A stretch of DNA of 64,000 nt from Dokdonella_A sp963775445 (GTDB lineage: Bacteria > Pseudomonadota > Gammaproteobacteria > Xanthomonadales > Rhodanobacteraceae). The notes under the pieces are model-generated. The model ran no database searches, was not told where the DNA came from, and saw only the letters and a list, made by a program, of their open reading frames with translations. Positions within the stretch are counted from its first letter, which is position 1; each line of letters opens with the position of its first letter. Made by a program: the position numbers and the translations under genes. The stretch covers positions 1,240,001 through 1,304,000 of the forward strand of contig CAVZIT010000004.1 of assembly GCA_963775445.1 (NCBI GenBank). The letters are read 5' to 3'. Positions 1 through 7,945 of the stretch are shown in pieces.

Positions 1-19
1 GGACGAAATCGGCGGGCAT
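1..19 (-). CDS. dnaE: N-terminal codons of a probable DNA polymerase III alpha subunit (truncated by window edge)
   Basis: Reading leftwards from an ATG at 19, the six visible codons give MPADFV. DnaE proteins of this order begin with a short variable stretch followed by FVHLR/FVHLH, and dnaE commonly follows lpxB-rnhB in Lysobacterales. Position, strand and the FV residues all fit, but only six residues are visible, so the call rests mainly on gene order. No clear Shine-Dalgarno sequence precedes the ATG. It could be another gene. Confidence 0.4.
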
Positions 20-229
20 GACGGTACGGATCGTGCGGGTCTGAAGCGTAGCGGCAGGCACCATCGGCGGCAAGCCGGATATTTTGCCCTACCCGCTACG
101 TGCAACTGGTTGTGCCTGGCTGCGCCTGGATTCTCTCGCCTGATGCACCTCGTTCGCGACGTTCGGCTTGATTCGGCGGCGGCGGTGTTCGGCGTGGCCG
201 TTCCCCTCGCTTGATGAAACCATGACGCG

Positions 230-263
230 GTGGCTCCGCTCGCCTCAGCGGCGAGCGTGCCAC
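230..263. repeat. Nested inverted repeat (hairpin)
   Basis: GCTCGCC (238-244) pairs with GGCGAGC (250-256) around a 5-nt loop. Outer arms GTGGC (230-234) and GCCAC (259-263) extend the stem. No T-run follows, so it is not a standard terminator. Confidence 0.7.
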
Positions 264-310
264 TAGAAAGTCACCCGAAGGGCGGACGCGATCCTTCGCG
301 TACGCCGAGC

Positions 311-332
311 GCCCGCACACGGATGTGCGGGC
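311..332. repeat. Perfect 9-bp hairpin
   Basis: GCCCGCACA and TGTGCGGGC flank a CGGA loop. There is no adjacent T-run. It is one of three hairpins in the rnhB-dnaE gap. Confidence 0.75.
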
Positions 333-402
333 CGGGAAGCGCTCCGGGGAAGGCTGGTTGCCAAACGGCGATCATCTCGTCCGGCACCAGCATTTATGGT
401 CC

Positions 403-423
403 CTTTTGGGGCAATGCCAAAAG
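403..423. repeat. Perfect 7-bp hairpin
   Basis: CTTTTGG (403-409) pairs with CCAAAAG (417-423) around the 7-nt loop GGCAATG. Confidence 0.65.
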
Positions 424-574
424 TGACCCGCACGCCGCTGAGGTGAGCGGAACAAGTGCAACAGCTTCACATCACGCGACGAAAGCGGGCACGCGACGAG
501 TACAGCGAACAAGCGAAGTGTTGCACCGCCGACTTGCGTAATCGACGCGAAGCGACGAAAAGTCGGCTATCCGC

Positions 575-1216
575 CTAGAACAATGATCCGTTCGCAAACC
601 GGCGCACCGGCGCGAAAGTCATGCGATGGATGGGACACGGTCCGAGCACTGTCAGTGCGGCCAGATGCTGTGGGGTCGGATAGCCCTTGTGGCGGGCGAA
701 ACCGTAGCCGGGATACACGCGGTCGAGTTCGCGCATCAGGCGATCGCGCGTGCTCTTGGCGAGAATCGATGCGGCGCTGATTGCGGGCTCGGTGGCGTCG
801 CCGGCAACGATGGCGCGAGCGCCGCATGGAAGATCCGGCGGCAGGCGATTTCCGTCGACCAGCGCCAGCGTCGGCCGGATTCGCAGCGCCGCGAGCGCAC
901 GCGACATGCCAGCCAATCGGGCGCGCAGGATATTCAGGCGATCGATTTCGACCACGTCGACGATGATCACCGAAAAAGCGAGCGACATCGCGCGGATCTC
1001 GCCCGCGAGGACTTCGCGGCGGCTGGAACTGAGCACCTTGGAATCCGCCAGCCCGGTTATGTGACGGCTTGGATCGAGGATCACCGCTGCAACGACGACC
1101 GGGCCGGCGAGCGGACCGCAGCCGGCTTCGTCGAGTCCGGCGACTTCCCCGATCGGATTCACGCCGGGTTGCGGTATTGTCGCCACGGTCGACGGCATCA
1201 CTGCGCTTGCGGTCAT
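575..1216 (-). CDS. rnhB: Ribonuclease HII
   Basis: RNase HII cleaves the RNA strand of RNA-DNA hybrids and starts excision of single ribonucleotides misincorporated in DNA. The chosen start (MTASAVM) gives 213 residues, normal for the family, 47 bases after the lpxB stop; ATGs at 1255 and 1198 are alternatives. The first catalytic motif is present as LDEAGCGPLAGP, followed by an SDSKVL-like region (ADSKVL), LVDGNRLP, the GDATEPAISAASI helix and the C-terminal HKGYPTPQHLAAL block. The oddity is Cys (codon TGC) where the family has Arg in the GRG loop that contacts the ribonucleotide at the RNA-DNA junction. It sits last in the lpx cluster, as usual in this order. Confidence 0.93.
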   Translation of the reverse strand: MTASAVMPSTVATIPQPGVNPIGEVAGLDEAGCGPLAGPVVVAAVILDPSRHITGLADSKVLSSSRREVLAGEIRAMSLAFSVIIVDVVEIDRLNILRARLAGMSRALAALRIRPTLALVDGNRLPPDLPCGARAIVAGDATEPAISAASILAKSTRDRLMRELDRVYPGYGFARHKGYPTPQHLAALTVLGPCPIHRMTFAPVRRFANGSLF

Positions 1217-1263
1217 GCTTGCGCGATCGTATTTGCGAGTGGGCCGTGCATCCATGGCGGCGT

Positions 1264-2451
1264 TCAATCGACCAACTCGGCGATGGCAGCAGCGGCGGCG
1301 CGGTTGGCGTCGCCGCGCAAGCTTTCGTGCAGCCGACAGTATTCGTGCAGCAACGCGGCAGGTGTCGCGCGGGCGAGAAGCTGCGAGCGCAACAGGGCTG
1401 CAAGGGCGCTCGGAGTGCAGGCATCCTGCATGATTTCGGGTACGAGTCCGTATCCGGCAAGCGCATTCGGCAGCGACACGTGCTCGGTCTTGAGCAAGCC
1501 GAACATGCGCACCAAGCGATACGTCCATGGGTTCAGGCGATACGCCACGACCATCGGGCGCTTGGAGAGCATCGCCTCGAGCGCGGCGGTGCCCGAAGCG
1601 AGCAATACGGCGTCCGCCGCGACCATTGCGTCACGCGCGTGACCATCGATGATGCGCACGATCGGCGCGCCCGGATCGACGTAAGCTTCCCCGGCGACCG
1701 CGAAACCGGCGTTGCGCACCAGCGCTTCGAATGCCTCGCGGCATGCCGGATTTGCCATCGGTGCGACGATTTGCAGCGAGGAGATGTCGCGAGACAGCAA
1801 ACGCGCCGCTTCGAGAAAGTCTTCACCAAGGCGCTGAATCTCGCCGATTCGGCTGCCCGGCAACAGCGCCAGAACAGGCGCAGTGGCCGGCAGGTCGAGC
1901 GCGACCCGCGCGCTTGCCTGATCCGGTTCGAGCTCGATGCTGTCGGCCAGCGGATGACCGACGAAGCGCGCATCGATTCCATGGCGCGCATAGATCGGTG
2001 GTTCCATCGGGAACAGACACAGTACACGTTGGGCGCTGTGCCCGATTTTTGCGACCCGGCCCGCGCGCCAGGCCCAGATCGACGGGCTGACGTAGTGCAC
2101 GGTCGCGATGCCGAGCCGCCGCAATTTGCGCTCCAGGCCAAGATTGAACTCGGGCGCATCGATGCCAACGAAGACGTCGGGCCGCCAGTCCCGTGCGCGA
2201 TGCAGAACATCGCGCCTCAATGCGAGCAGCCCGGGAAGATGTTTCAGTACTTCGACCAAGCCCATGACACTCAGTTGCTCGATCGGGTGCCACGAATCGA
2301 GACCTGCGTCGATCATGCGGGGTCCGCCGATTCCGGCGAACAGCGCGTGCGGAAATCGTTCGCGCAATGCCTCGATCAATCCGCCGCCGAGCAGGTCGCC
2401 GGATGATTCGCCCGCCACCAGCACGAAACGCGGCGCTGCGCCAGTCGTCAC
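1264..2451 (-). CDS. lpxB: Lipid-A-disaccharide synthase
   Basis: LpxB joins UDP-2,3-diacylglucosamine and lipid X to make the tetra-acyl disaccharide of lipid A at the inner face of the cytoplasmic membrane. The 395-residue product opens with RFVLVAGESSGDLLGG, the typical LpxB N-terminus, and carries GIGGPRM, VGIDAPEFN, HYVSPSIWAW and LLPGSRIGEI. These are family landmarks of this GT-B glycosyltransferase. The start is a GTG whose last two bases overlap the lpxA stop (GTGA at 2448-2451), so translation is probably coupled to lpxA. Longer upstream open frame is a shadow of lpxA. Confidence 0.96.
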   Translation of the reverse strand: MTTGAAPRFVLVAGESSGDLLGGGLIEALRERFPHALFAGIGGPRMIDAGLDSWHPIEQLSVMGLVEVLKHLPGLLALRRDVLHRARDWRPDVFVGIDAPEFNLGLERKLRRLGIATVHYVSPSIWAWRAGRVAKIGHSAQRVLCLFPMEPPIYARHGIDARFVGHPLADSIELEPDQASARVALDLPATAPVLALLPGSRIGEIQRLGEDFLEAARLLSRDISSLQIVAPMANPACREAFEALVRNAGFAVAGEAYVDPGAPIVRIIDGHARDAMVAADAVLLASGTAALEAMLSKRPMVVAYRLNPWTYRLVRMFGLLKTEHVSLPNALAGYGLVPEIMQDACTPSALAALLRSQLLARATPAALLHEYCRLHESLRGDANRAAAAAIAELVD

Positions 2452-3221
2452 CGCAACAACGATCGCTGGCTCTGGGCAATGAAGTCGAGCATGACTTGCA
2501 CATCCGGCGCGCCGCTGGCGACCTCGGACAGCTCTGCTCGCGCCTGTGCCAGTGGCAGGCCTGACAGGTAAAGCGTCTTGTACGCACGCTTGATCGCGCC
2601 GATGCGTTCGTTCGAGTAACCGCGTCGGCGCAATCCCTCGGCATTGATGCCACGCGGTTCCGCGTAGTTGCCGGCCACCGTGATGTACGGCGGTACGTCG
2701 CGGTTGATGATTGCACCCATCGCAGTAAACGCATGGGCTCCGATCTGGCAGAATTGATGGATCAGGCTGAATCCGCCGAGCGTTGCGAAATCGCCGACGC
2801 GCACATGGCCGGCCAGAGACGCTGCGTTGGCCATGATCGTGTTGTTGCCCACTTCGCAATCGTGCGCGATATGCACATACGCCATCAGCCAGTTGTCGTC
2901 GCCGATTCGCGTCGTGCCTCCGCCCTCCGCCGTACCGCGGTGGAAAGTGACGAATTCGCGGATGACGTTGCGGTCACCGATTTCCAGGGCGCTCGATTCG
3001 TCGCGGAACTTCTTGTCCTGCGGCGCAGCGCCGAGCGAGGCAAACTGGAATATCCGGTTGTCACGACCGATTCGCGTCGGTCCCTCGATCACCACGTGCG
3101 GACCGATTGAAGTGCCATCGCCGATCTCGACACCGGCGCCGACGATGCTGTATGCACCGACGCTGACGTTGTCGCCGATGCGGGCACCCGGATCGACCAG
3201 GGCGGTCGCATGAACCGTCAC
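2448..3221 (-). CDS. lpxA: Acyl-ACP--UDP-N-acetylglucosamine O-acyltransferase
   Basis: LpxA performs the first step of lipid A synthesis, moving a 3-hydroxyacyl chain from ACP to UDP-GlcNAc. The 257-residue product is a left-handed beta-helix protein with hexapeptide repeats starting at HATALVDPGARIG. The catalytic-His region reads AYVHIAHDCEVGNN, and a helical C-terminal region includes GINAEGLRRRG. It starts with GTG at 3221, overlapping the fabZ stop as GTGA, the same arrangement as lpxB. It lies in the lpxD-fabZ-lpxA-lpxB run and is coupled on both sides. Confidence 0.96.
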   Translation of the reverse strand: MTVHATALVDPGARIGDNVSVGAYSIVGAGVEIGDGTSIGPHVVIEGPTRIGRDNRIFQFASLGAAPQDKKFRDESSALEIGDRNVIREFVTFHRGTAEGGGTTRIGDDNWLMAYVHIAHDCEVGNNTIMANAASLAGHVRVGDFATLGGFSLIHQFCQIGAHAFTAMGAIINRDVPPYITVAGNYAEPRGINAEGLRRRGYSNERIGAIKRAYKTLYLSGLPLAQARAELSEVASGAPDVQVMLDFIAQSQRSLLR

Positions 3222-3694
3222 CCCACCCGCCCCGCGCACAACAATTCGGCCGCGGCAACGAGCTTGTCCTCGACAAAGGCTTCGCAGCGAAACTGGCACA
3301 TGGAACGGATCCGGCGAACCTGCTCGGTTTTCAGTACGATCTGGTCGCCCGGCACGACCATTCGCGTGAACCGCGCCTTGTCGACCCTGGCCAGGTAGAA
3401 CAATGCCTTGCGCGTGTCTCCGTTGGTGTTTGACAGATGCACCAGCAATCCCGATGCCTGCGCCAATGCCTCGATGACCAGGACGCCCGGCATGACCGGA
3501 TGACCCGGAAAGTGGCCCGGGAAAAACGGCTCGTTGACGCTTACATTCTTGATCGCCGTAAGTTGCTTGTCCGCGGTGTAGTCGATCACGCGATCTACCA
3601 GCAGGAACGGGTAGCGATGGGGCAGCAGACTTTCGATGCCATCCGCATCCAGTGGCATCGTGAAAGTACTTTCGATTTCCCTGCTTTCACTCAT
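3218..3694 (-). CDS. fabZ: 3-hydroxyacyl-ACP dehydratase FabZ
   Basis: FabZ dehydrates 3-hydroxyacyl-ACP in fatty acid elongation and competes with LpxA and LpxD for the same substrate, which explains its place between them. The 158-residue hot-dog protein has LLPHRYPFLLVDRV with the catalytic His and FFPGHFPGHPVMPGVL followed by EALAQASG with the catalytic Glu. The ATG overlaps the lpxD stop (ATGA at 3691-3694). Length is typical, with a short N-terminal lead (MSESREIESTFTM). Confidence 0.97.
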   Translation of the reverse strand: MSESREIESTFTMPLDADGIESLLPHRYPFLLVDRVIDYTADKQLTAIKNVSVNEPFFPGHFPGHPVMPGVLVIEALAQASGLLVHLSNTNGDTRKALFYLARVDKARFTRMVVPGDQIVLKTEQVRRIRSMCQFRCEAFVEDKLVAAAELLCAGRVG

Positions 3695-4713
3695 GATTTG
3701 TTTTCCTTCTCGATGGCACCGACACGTCGGGCCAACTCGTCAAGTCGCTTGAAGCGCGCGGCGTTGCGTCGCCACGCGCTCGTATTCTGGATTGGCGTAC
3801 CGGACGAGTATTCGCCGGCTTCGCGAATCGAATGGGTTACCAGACTCATCGCGGTCACGCTGACGTTGTCGGCAATGCTCAAGTGCCCGAGTATGCCAGC
3901 GCCACCGCCGACCAGGCAGTTGCGACCAATTGTCGCGCTTCCGGCCACCGCGGAGCAGCCTGCCATGGCGGTGTGTGCTCCGATGAACACGTTGTGCGCT
4001 ATCTGGATCTGATTGTCGAGACGAACATCGTTCTCAAGCACGGTGTCCCCGATCGTGCCGCGATCGATCGTGGTGTTGGCACCGATTTCGCAATCATCGC
4101 CGATTCGTACCCCGCCTTGTTGCGGTACCTTGATCCAGCCATCGGCCGTCAGGGCAAGTCCGAAACCGTCTGCCCCGATGACGACGCCCGGGTGAACCAG
4201 CACGCGTTCGCCAAGATGCACTGAACTCACCAGAATGACGCGTGCGATCAGACGGGAATTCCTGCCCACCGTGCAATCGGCGCCGACCATGCAATGGGCG
4301 CCGATATCAGCGTCGTCCTCTATGCGCGCGCCGGATTCGACCACGCAAAACGGGCCGACGCTGGCACTTGCTGCGATCAGGGCATCGTCCGCGATGATGG
4401 CACTTGGATGGATTCCCGGGACTGGTCGTTCCCTCGGAGCGAACAACTCGGCGACGCGCGCGAATGCGACATACGGATCCGGCGCGATCAACGTCGCGCC
4501 GGAAAACGCAGCGGCATCGGTCTCGTTCAAGATGACTGCGCCTGCGCGCGTGCTGGCGAGTTGTCCGCGGTAACGGGGCTTTGCGACGAATCCGATCTGA
4601 TCGCGTTCGGCGTTCGCCAGTGCGGCCACGCCGCGGATCATCAGCGTGGCATTGCCGCGCAATTCGAGACCGCAGCGCAGGGCGATGTCGCCGAGGGCGA
4701 TCGGCGTCTTCAT
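3691..4713 (-). CDS. lpxD: UDP-3-O-(3-hydroxyacyl)glucosamine N-acyltransferase
   Basis: LpxD adds the second 3-hydroxyacyl chain, to the 2-amino group, in lipid A synthesis. The 340-residue protein has an N-terminal uridine-binding domain (to about residue 100), then hexapeptide-repeat beta-helix from about HPSAIIADDALI, with the catalytic His region QIAHNVFIGAHTAMAG, and a C-terminal helix rich in Arg, Glu and Lys that would form part of the ACP site. The ATG overlaps the skp stop (ATGA at 4710-4713). Confidence 0.96.
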   Translation of the reverse strand: MKTPIALGDIALRCGLELRGNATLMIRGVAALANAERDQIGFVAKPRYRGQLASTRAGAVILNETDAAAFSGATLIAPDPYVAFARVAELFAPRERPVPGIHPSAIIADDALIAASASVGPFCVVESGARIEDDADIGAHCMVGADCTVGRNSRLIARVILVSSVHLGERVLVHPGVVIGADGFGLALTADGWIKVPQQGGVRIGDDCEIGANTTIDRGTIGDTVLENDVRLDNQIQIAHNVFIGAHTAMAGCSAVAGSATIGRNCLVGGGAGILGHLSIADNVSVTAMSLVTHSIREAGEYSSGTPIQNTSAWRRNAARFKRLDELARRVGAIEKENKS

Positions 4714-5264
4714 TTTTGCGCGTCCGCCGGGCGATAGTCGCGCTTGAGCCGCTCCAGCACCTGATCGGTAATGTCCACGCGGGCGCTGGCGTAGACGACG
4801 GGACTCGGCACGATCAGGTCGTAACCGTTGTCGCGCGCAAATTCGACGACGGCATTGTTGATGTCCCGCCAGCTGCGGTCGAGCTCCTGATCGCTGCGCG
4901 ACTTCAGCTCGGCGCGCAAGGTTTCGCGATTACGCTTGATCGATCTATCGAGCGCATCGATTTCGCGTTTGCGCGCATCGTTTTCGGTTGTATCCGCGCC
5001 GTCTCCCGCGGTTTTCTGTTGTGCCGCGCGCAAGCCCGTCAGGCGCGCTTCGTCCGCCTTCAAATCGGCATCTCGAGATGCAAATTCGCGTTCGAGTTTC
5101 TGCCGGCTCGCGATGACCTGGGGCGCGTTGTCGAGCAGGCGTTTCATGTCGACGTAGCCAACTTTGCCGGCAATCGATTGCGCGGCCGCGAGGCCGCCCC
5201 AGCCGATCGCCGACGCAACCAGAAGCAGGTGGACCCATGATCCTGCCGATACGCTTCGCGTCAC
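4710..5264 (-). CDS. skp: Periplasmic chaperone Skp/OmpH
   Basis: Skp holds unfolded outer-membrane proteins in the periplasm and delivers them for BamA assembly. I choose GTG at 5264 because GGGAG (5273-5277) lies 8 bases upstream; a TTG at 5279 also opens the frame. The 184-residue product has a hydrophobic signal segment (HLLLVASAIGWGG) ending near AAAQS, then KVGYVDMKRLLDNAPQ typical of OmpH, a long charged helical region (about residues 55-125) and the closing DLIVPSPVVYASARVDITD block. It lies between bamA and lpxD, as in most gammaproteobacteria. Confidence 0.9.
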   Translation of the reverse strand: MTRSVSAGSWVHLLLVASAIGWGGLAAAQSIAGKVGYVDMKRLLDNAPQVIASRQKLEREFASRDADLKADEARLTGLRAAQQKTAGDGADTTENDARKREIDALDRSIKRNRETLRAELKSRSDQELDRSWRDINNAVVEFARDNGYDLIVPSPVVYASARVDITDQVLERLKRDYRPADAQK

Positions 5265-5342
5265 GCGACGGTCTCCCAACGCATTTCTTGCTGCGGCCTG
5301 ACCCTCATGCGGGCATCAGGCTAGCACTCCAGCAGAGTGTAC

Positions 5343-5375
5343 AAAAAGCCCCCCCGGCCGTTCTTGGGACGCTTT
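5343..5375 (-). terminator. Possible weak intrinsic terminator or attenuator between bamA and skp
   Basis: On the minus strand AAAGC pairs with GCTTT, and an inner TCCC/GGGG stem follows after a G-G mismatch. A short T-run lies at the 3' side. The stem is imperfect, so partial readthrough into skp-lpxD would be expected. Confidence 0.35.
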
Positions 5376-5490
5376 GCATGGCCAATCCCGTCCGCCAGGG
5401 TGTGCGCAAAGGAACACGTGTCATCGAGCTGCAGTCGATGCTGTCCCGCACATCGCGGCAGTCCCATGAATCGTGCTTGTCCGCGCCCTG

Positions 5491-7866
5491 CTAGAACGAG
5501 TTACCGAAAGTAAACTGAAGAACCTCGGTGTCGTCACCCGGTTTCTTGCGAATCGGTTTGGACAGGTTGATCACGATCGGTCCGATCGGTGCGCGCCAGT
5601 GCAAGGACAAGCCCGTGGATGCGCGCAACTCTCCGACGCTGAACGTGTTGTAGTCCTTGAACACGTTGCCGGCGTCGACGAACCAAGACAGCTGAATTCG
5701 GTCGTCATCTTCCTTCGCGAACGGGACGGGGAAAATGATCTCCGCCGAAGCGACCGTCTTGAATGCGCCGCCGAGCGGCTGTCGGCAGTTCTTGTTGCTG
5801 GCAGGGCAAATGGTCGGATTGAGGATTTCATAGGGACCCAGCGTATTGTCACGGAAACCGCGCACGTCGGAAACGCCACCGGCAAAGAAGTTCTCAAAAA
5901 AGGGCAGTCCGCTGATTTCCCGGCTCGCTCCTTCGCCGTTGGCGTTGCCGATGTTGTCGACCGCGTGGATGGTGCCGTAACTGTCGCCGTAGCCGAGATT
6001 GAAATTCCCGTAGAACGTGAGCTTTTGGGTCAGCGGGATGTATTGTCCGAACCTGTAATTGAACTTGTAATACTCAACGGTCGCACCCGGCAACGTCGCT
6101 TCGAGTGACAAGGTCTGCAACGAACCGCGCGTCGGATTGAAGAACTTGTTGCGGGTGTCGTGCGCCCAGGACAGTTGCGCGTCGACCGCATGGAACGTGC
6201 GGTGGCCGACTTCAGTGAGATAGTTGATGAAAGATTGGGGCGTGATGCCGTCGAACGTGCTGATCGAGGTCTTGTTGAGGCCAATCTGGGTGTTGATGGT
6301 ATCGCTTTCGCTGATCGGAATGCCGAGGTAGGTATTGAATTCATCGGCATTGGTGAGGTACGGCGCGATATTGGCCTGTCCCTGGTCGAGTTCGGTGTGA
6401 CGCAGGTTGTAGCCGAGGCCGATGCCGTCGTCGGTCAGATACGGTTCGAAATACGACAGCTCGTAGCGCTTGATGAACGAGCTCTGCGAGATCGTGAAGC
6501 CGATGCGATCACCGGTACCAAAGAAATTGTTCTGCTGCACCGAGACGCTGGCGATGATGCCTTGGACCTGGGAATAGCCGACGCCGAACTGGAAACTTCC
6601 GGAATTCTCCTCGACCACGGTGACATCGACATCGATCTGGTCCGAGGTGCCGGGCACTTTCGGTGTATCGATCGTCACCGTGCTGAAATAGCCGAGCCTC
6701 TGCAGGCGTATCTTTGATCGATCGATGGCGGCCTGCGAATACCAGGCGCCCTCGAGTTGGCGCATCTCGCGCCGCAACACGCTGTCCTCGGTATGCGAAT
6801 TGCCCTTGAACACGATCCGGTGCACATACACCCTCTGGCCCGGCTCGACATCGAAGTTCAATGCGACGAGGCGCTTGTCGCGGTCGATCGCGGGGATTGG
6901 ATGCACCTCGGCGAACGCGTAACCGATATTGGCGAGTACCGAGGTGATCGCGTCGGCCGATGCCTCCACCTTGCGGCGCGAAAAAAGCTCGCCCGGCTTC
7001 ACCGTGATGAGCTTGCGCAAGTCCGTTTCCTTGAGCACCAGGTCGCCGGTCAGCGTAATCGCGCCAATGTTGTAGATATCGCCTTCGCGAATGTCCGCGT
7101 CAACATAGATCTTGCGCTTGTCCGGGCTGATGGACACCTCGGTCGAATCGACGTTGAAATCGACATAACCTCGATCGAGATAATAGGAACTCAGTTTTTC
7201 GAGGTCCCCGGACAATTTTTCGCGGGAGTACTGGTCGTCCTTGGTGTACCAGGACAGCAACCCGGTGGTGTCCGATTCGAAATCGCTGCGGATTTCCTTG
7301 TCCGTGAAGGTGTGATTGCCGACGATGTTGATGTGCTTGATCTGTGCGGCCTGGCCTTCGGCGATGTTGATCGCCACTTCGACGCGGTTGCGATCGAGGT
7401 GCACAACGGACGTCTTGACCGACACGTTGTATTTTCCGCGGTTGTAGTACTGGCGGGTCAGTTCGGTCTGCACTTCATCGAGTTTGAGGCGGTCGAATGG
7501 CTCGCCTTCCGAGAGGCCAATGCCTTTCAGGCCCTTGCGCAGATCGTCTTCCTTGAGATCCTTGTTGCCACGAATCGCAATCTTGGAAATCTGGGGTCGT
7601 TCCGTCACGGTGACGATCAGGATATTGCCCTGATGCGACAGGCGCACGTCATTGAAGAAGCCGGTCTTGTACAACGCGCGAATGGACTGGGCCGCGCGGG
7701 CCGGAGTCAGAACCTCGCCGCGTTCGACCGGCAGGTAGGTGAAAACCGTGCCGGGCGCAATGCGAGAAAGCCCATCCACCCGGATTTCCGAGATCGTGAA
7801 GCTGTCGGAGGCAATGGCGTCCTGGCAAAACCAGACGAGCAGAAACAGGGCGGCAATACGCTTCAT
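5491..7866 (-). CDS. bamA: Outer membrane protein assembly factor BamA
   Basis: BamA is the core of the BAM machine that folds beta-barrels into the outer membrane. The 791-residue product starts at the ATG preceded by GGAAG (MKRIAALFLLVWF) with a signal peptide cut near IAS. Five POTRA-type repeats follow to about residue 420, and the C-terminal 16-strand barrel contains GGVSDVRGFRDNTLGPYE, matching the conserved VRGF motif of lid loop 6. It ends in LQFTFGNSF, with the terminal Phe typical of outer-membrane barrels. Neighbours rseP and skp act in the same envelope pathway. Confidence 0.97.
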   Translation of the reverse strand: MKRIAALFLLVWFCQDAIASDSFTISEIRVDGLSRIAPGTVFTYLPVERGEVLTPARAAQSIRALYKTGFFNDVRLSHQGNILIVTVTERPQISKIAIRGNKDLKEDDLRKGLKGIGLSEGEPFDRLKLDEVQTELTRQYYNRGKYNVSVKTSVVHLDRNRVEVAINIAEGQAAQIKHINIVGNHTFTDKEIRSDFESDTTGLLSWYTKDDQYSREKLSGDLEKLSSYYLDRGYVDFNVDSTEVSISPDKRKIYVDADIREGDIYNIGAITLTGDLVLKETDLRKLITVKPGELFSRRKVEASADAITSVLANIGYAFAEVHPIPAIDRDKRLVALNFDVEPGQRVYVHRIVFKGNSHTEDSVLRREMRQLEGAWYSQAAIDRSKIRLQRLGYFSTVTIDTPKVPGTSDQIDVDVTVVEENSGSFQFGVGYSQVQGIIASVSVQQNNFFGTGDRIGFTISQSSFIKRYELSYFEPYLTDDGIGLGYNLRHTELDQGQANIAPYLTNADEFNTYLGIPISESDTINTQIGLNKTSISTFDGITPQSFINYLTEVGHRTFHAVDAQLSWAHDTRNKFFNPTRGSLQTLSLEATLPGATVEYYKFNYRFGQYIPLTQKLTFYGNFNLGYGDSYGTIHAVDNIGNANGEGASREISGLPFFENFFAGGVSDVRGFRDNTLGPYEILNPTICPASNKNCRQPLGGAFKTVASAEIIFPVPFAKEDDDRIQLSWFVDAGNVFKDYNTFSVGELRASTGLSLHWRAPIGPIVINLSKPIRKKPGDDTEVLQFTFGNSF

Positions 7867-7945
7867 CGTCACTTCCATCCGGGCGTCGGTAGACTCGCGG
7901 CAGACGTGCGCCACGGCCTTTCTTGTTTTGAGGGCAGGCTACGGA

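Larger units (their letters stand above)
20..574. other. 555-bp gap between rnhB and probable dnaE; several hairpins, no convincing gene
   Basis: Open frames here have atypical composition and no recognisable motif, so I do not call a gene. The stretch holds perfect hairpins at 230-263, 311-332 and 403-423 and a spaced inverted repeat (arms about 456-470 and 512-526, GTGCAAC/GTTGCAC cores). It may be a repetitive intergenic element or the remnant of one. A gap this long inside a normally compact cluster is unusual. Confidence 0.6.

Noticed and set aside
230..541. A 103-codon frame in the rnhB-dnaE gap
   Set aside because: No motif, no ribosome-binding site, and it runs through the hairpins; more likely intergenic repeat.
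1264..2859. lpxB read from the longest frame
   Set aside because: The first 136 codons are antisense-like filler over lpxA; the family start is the GTG at 2451.
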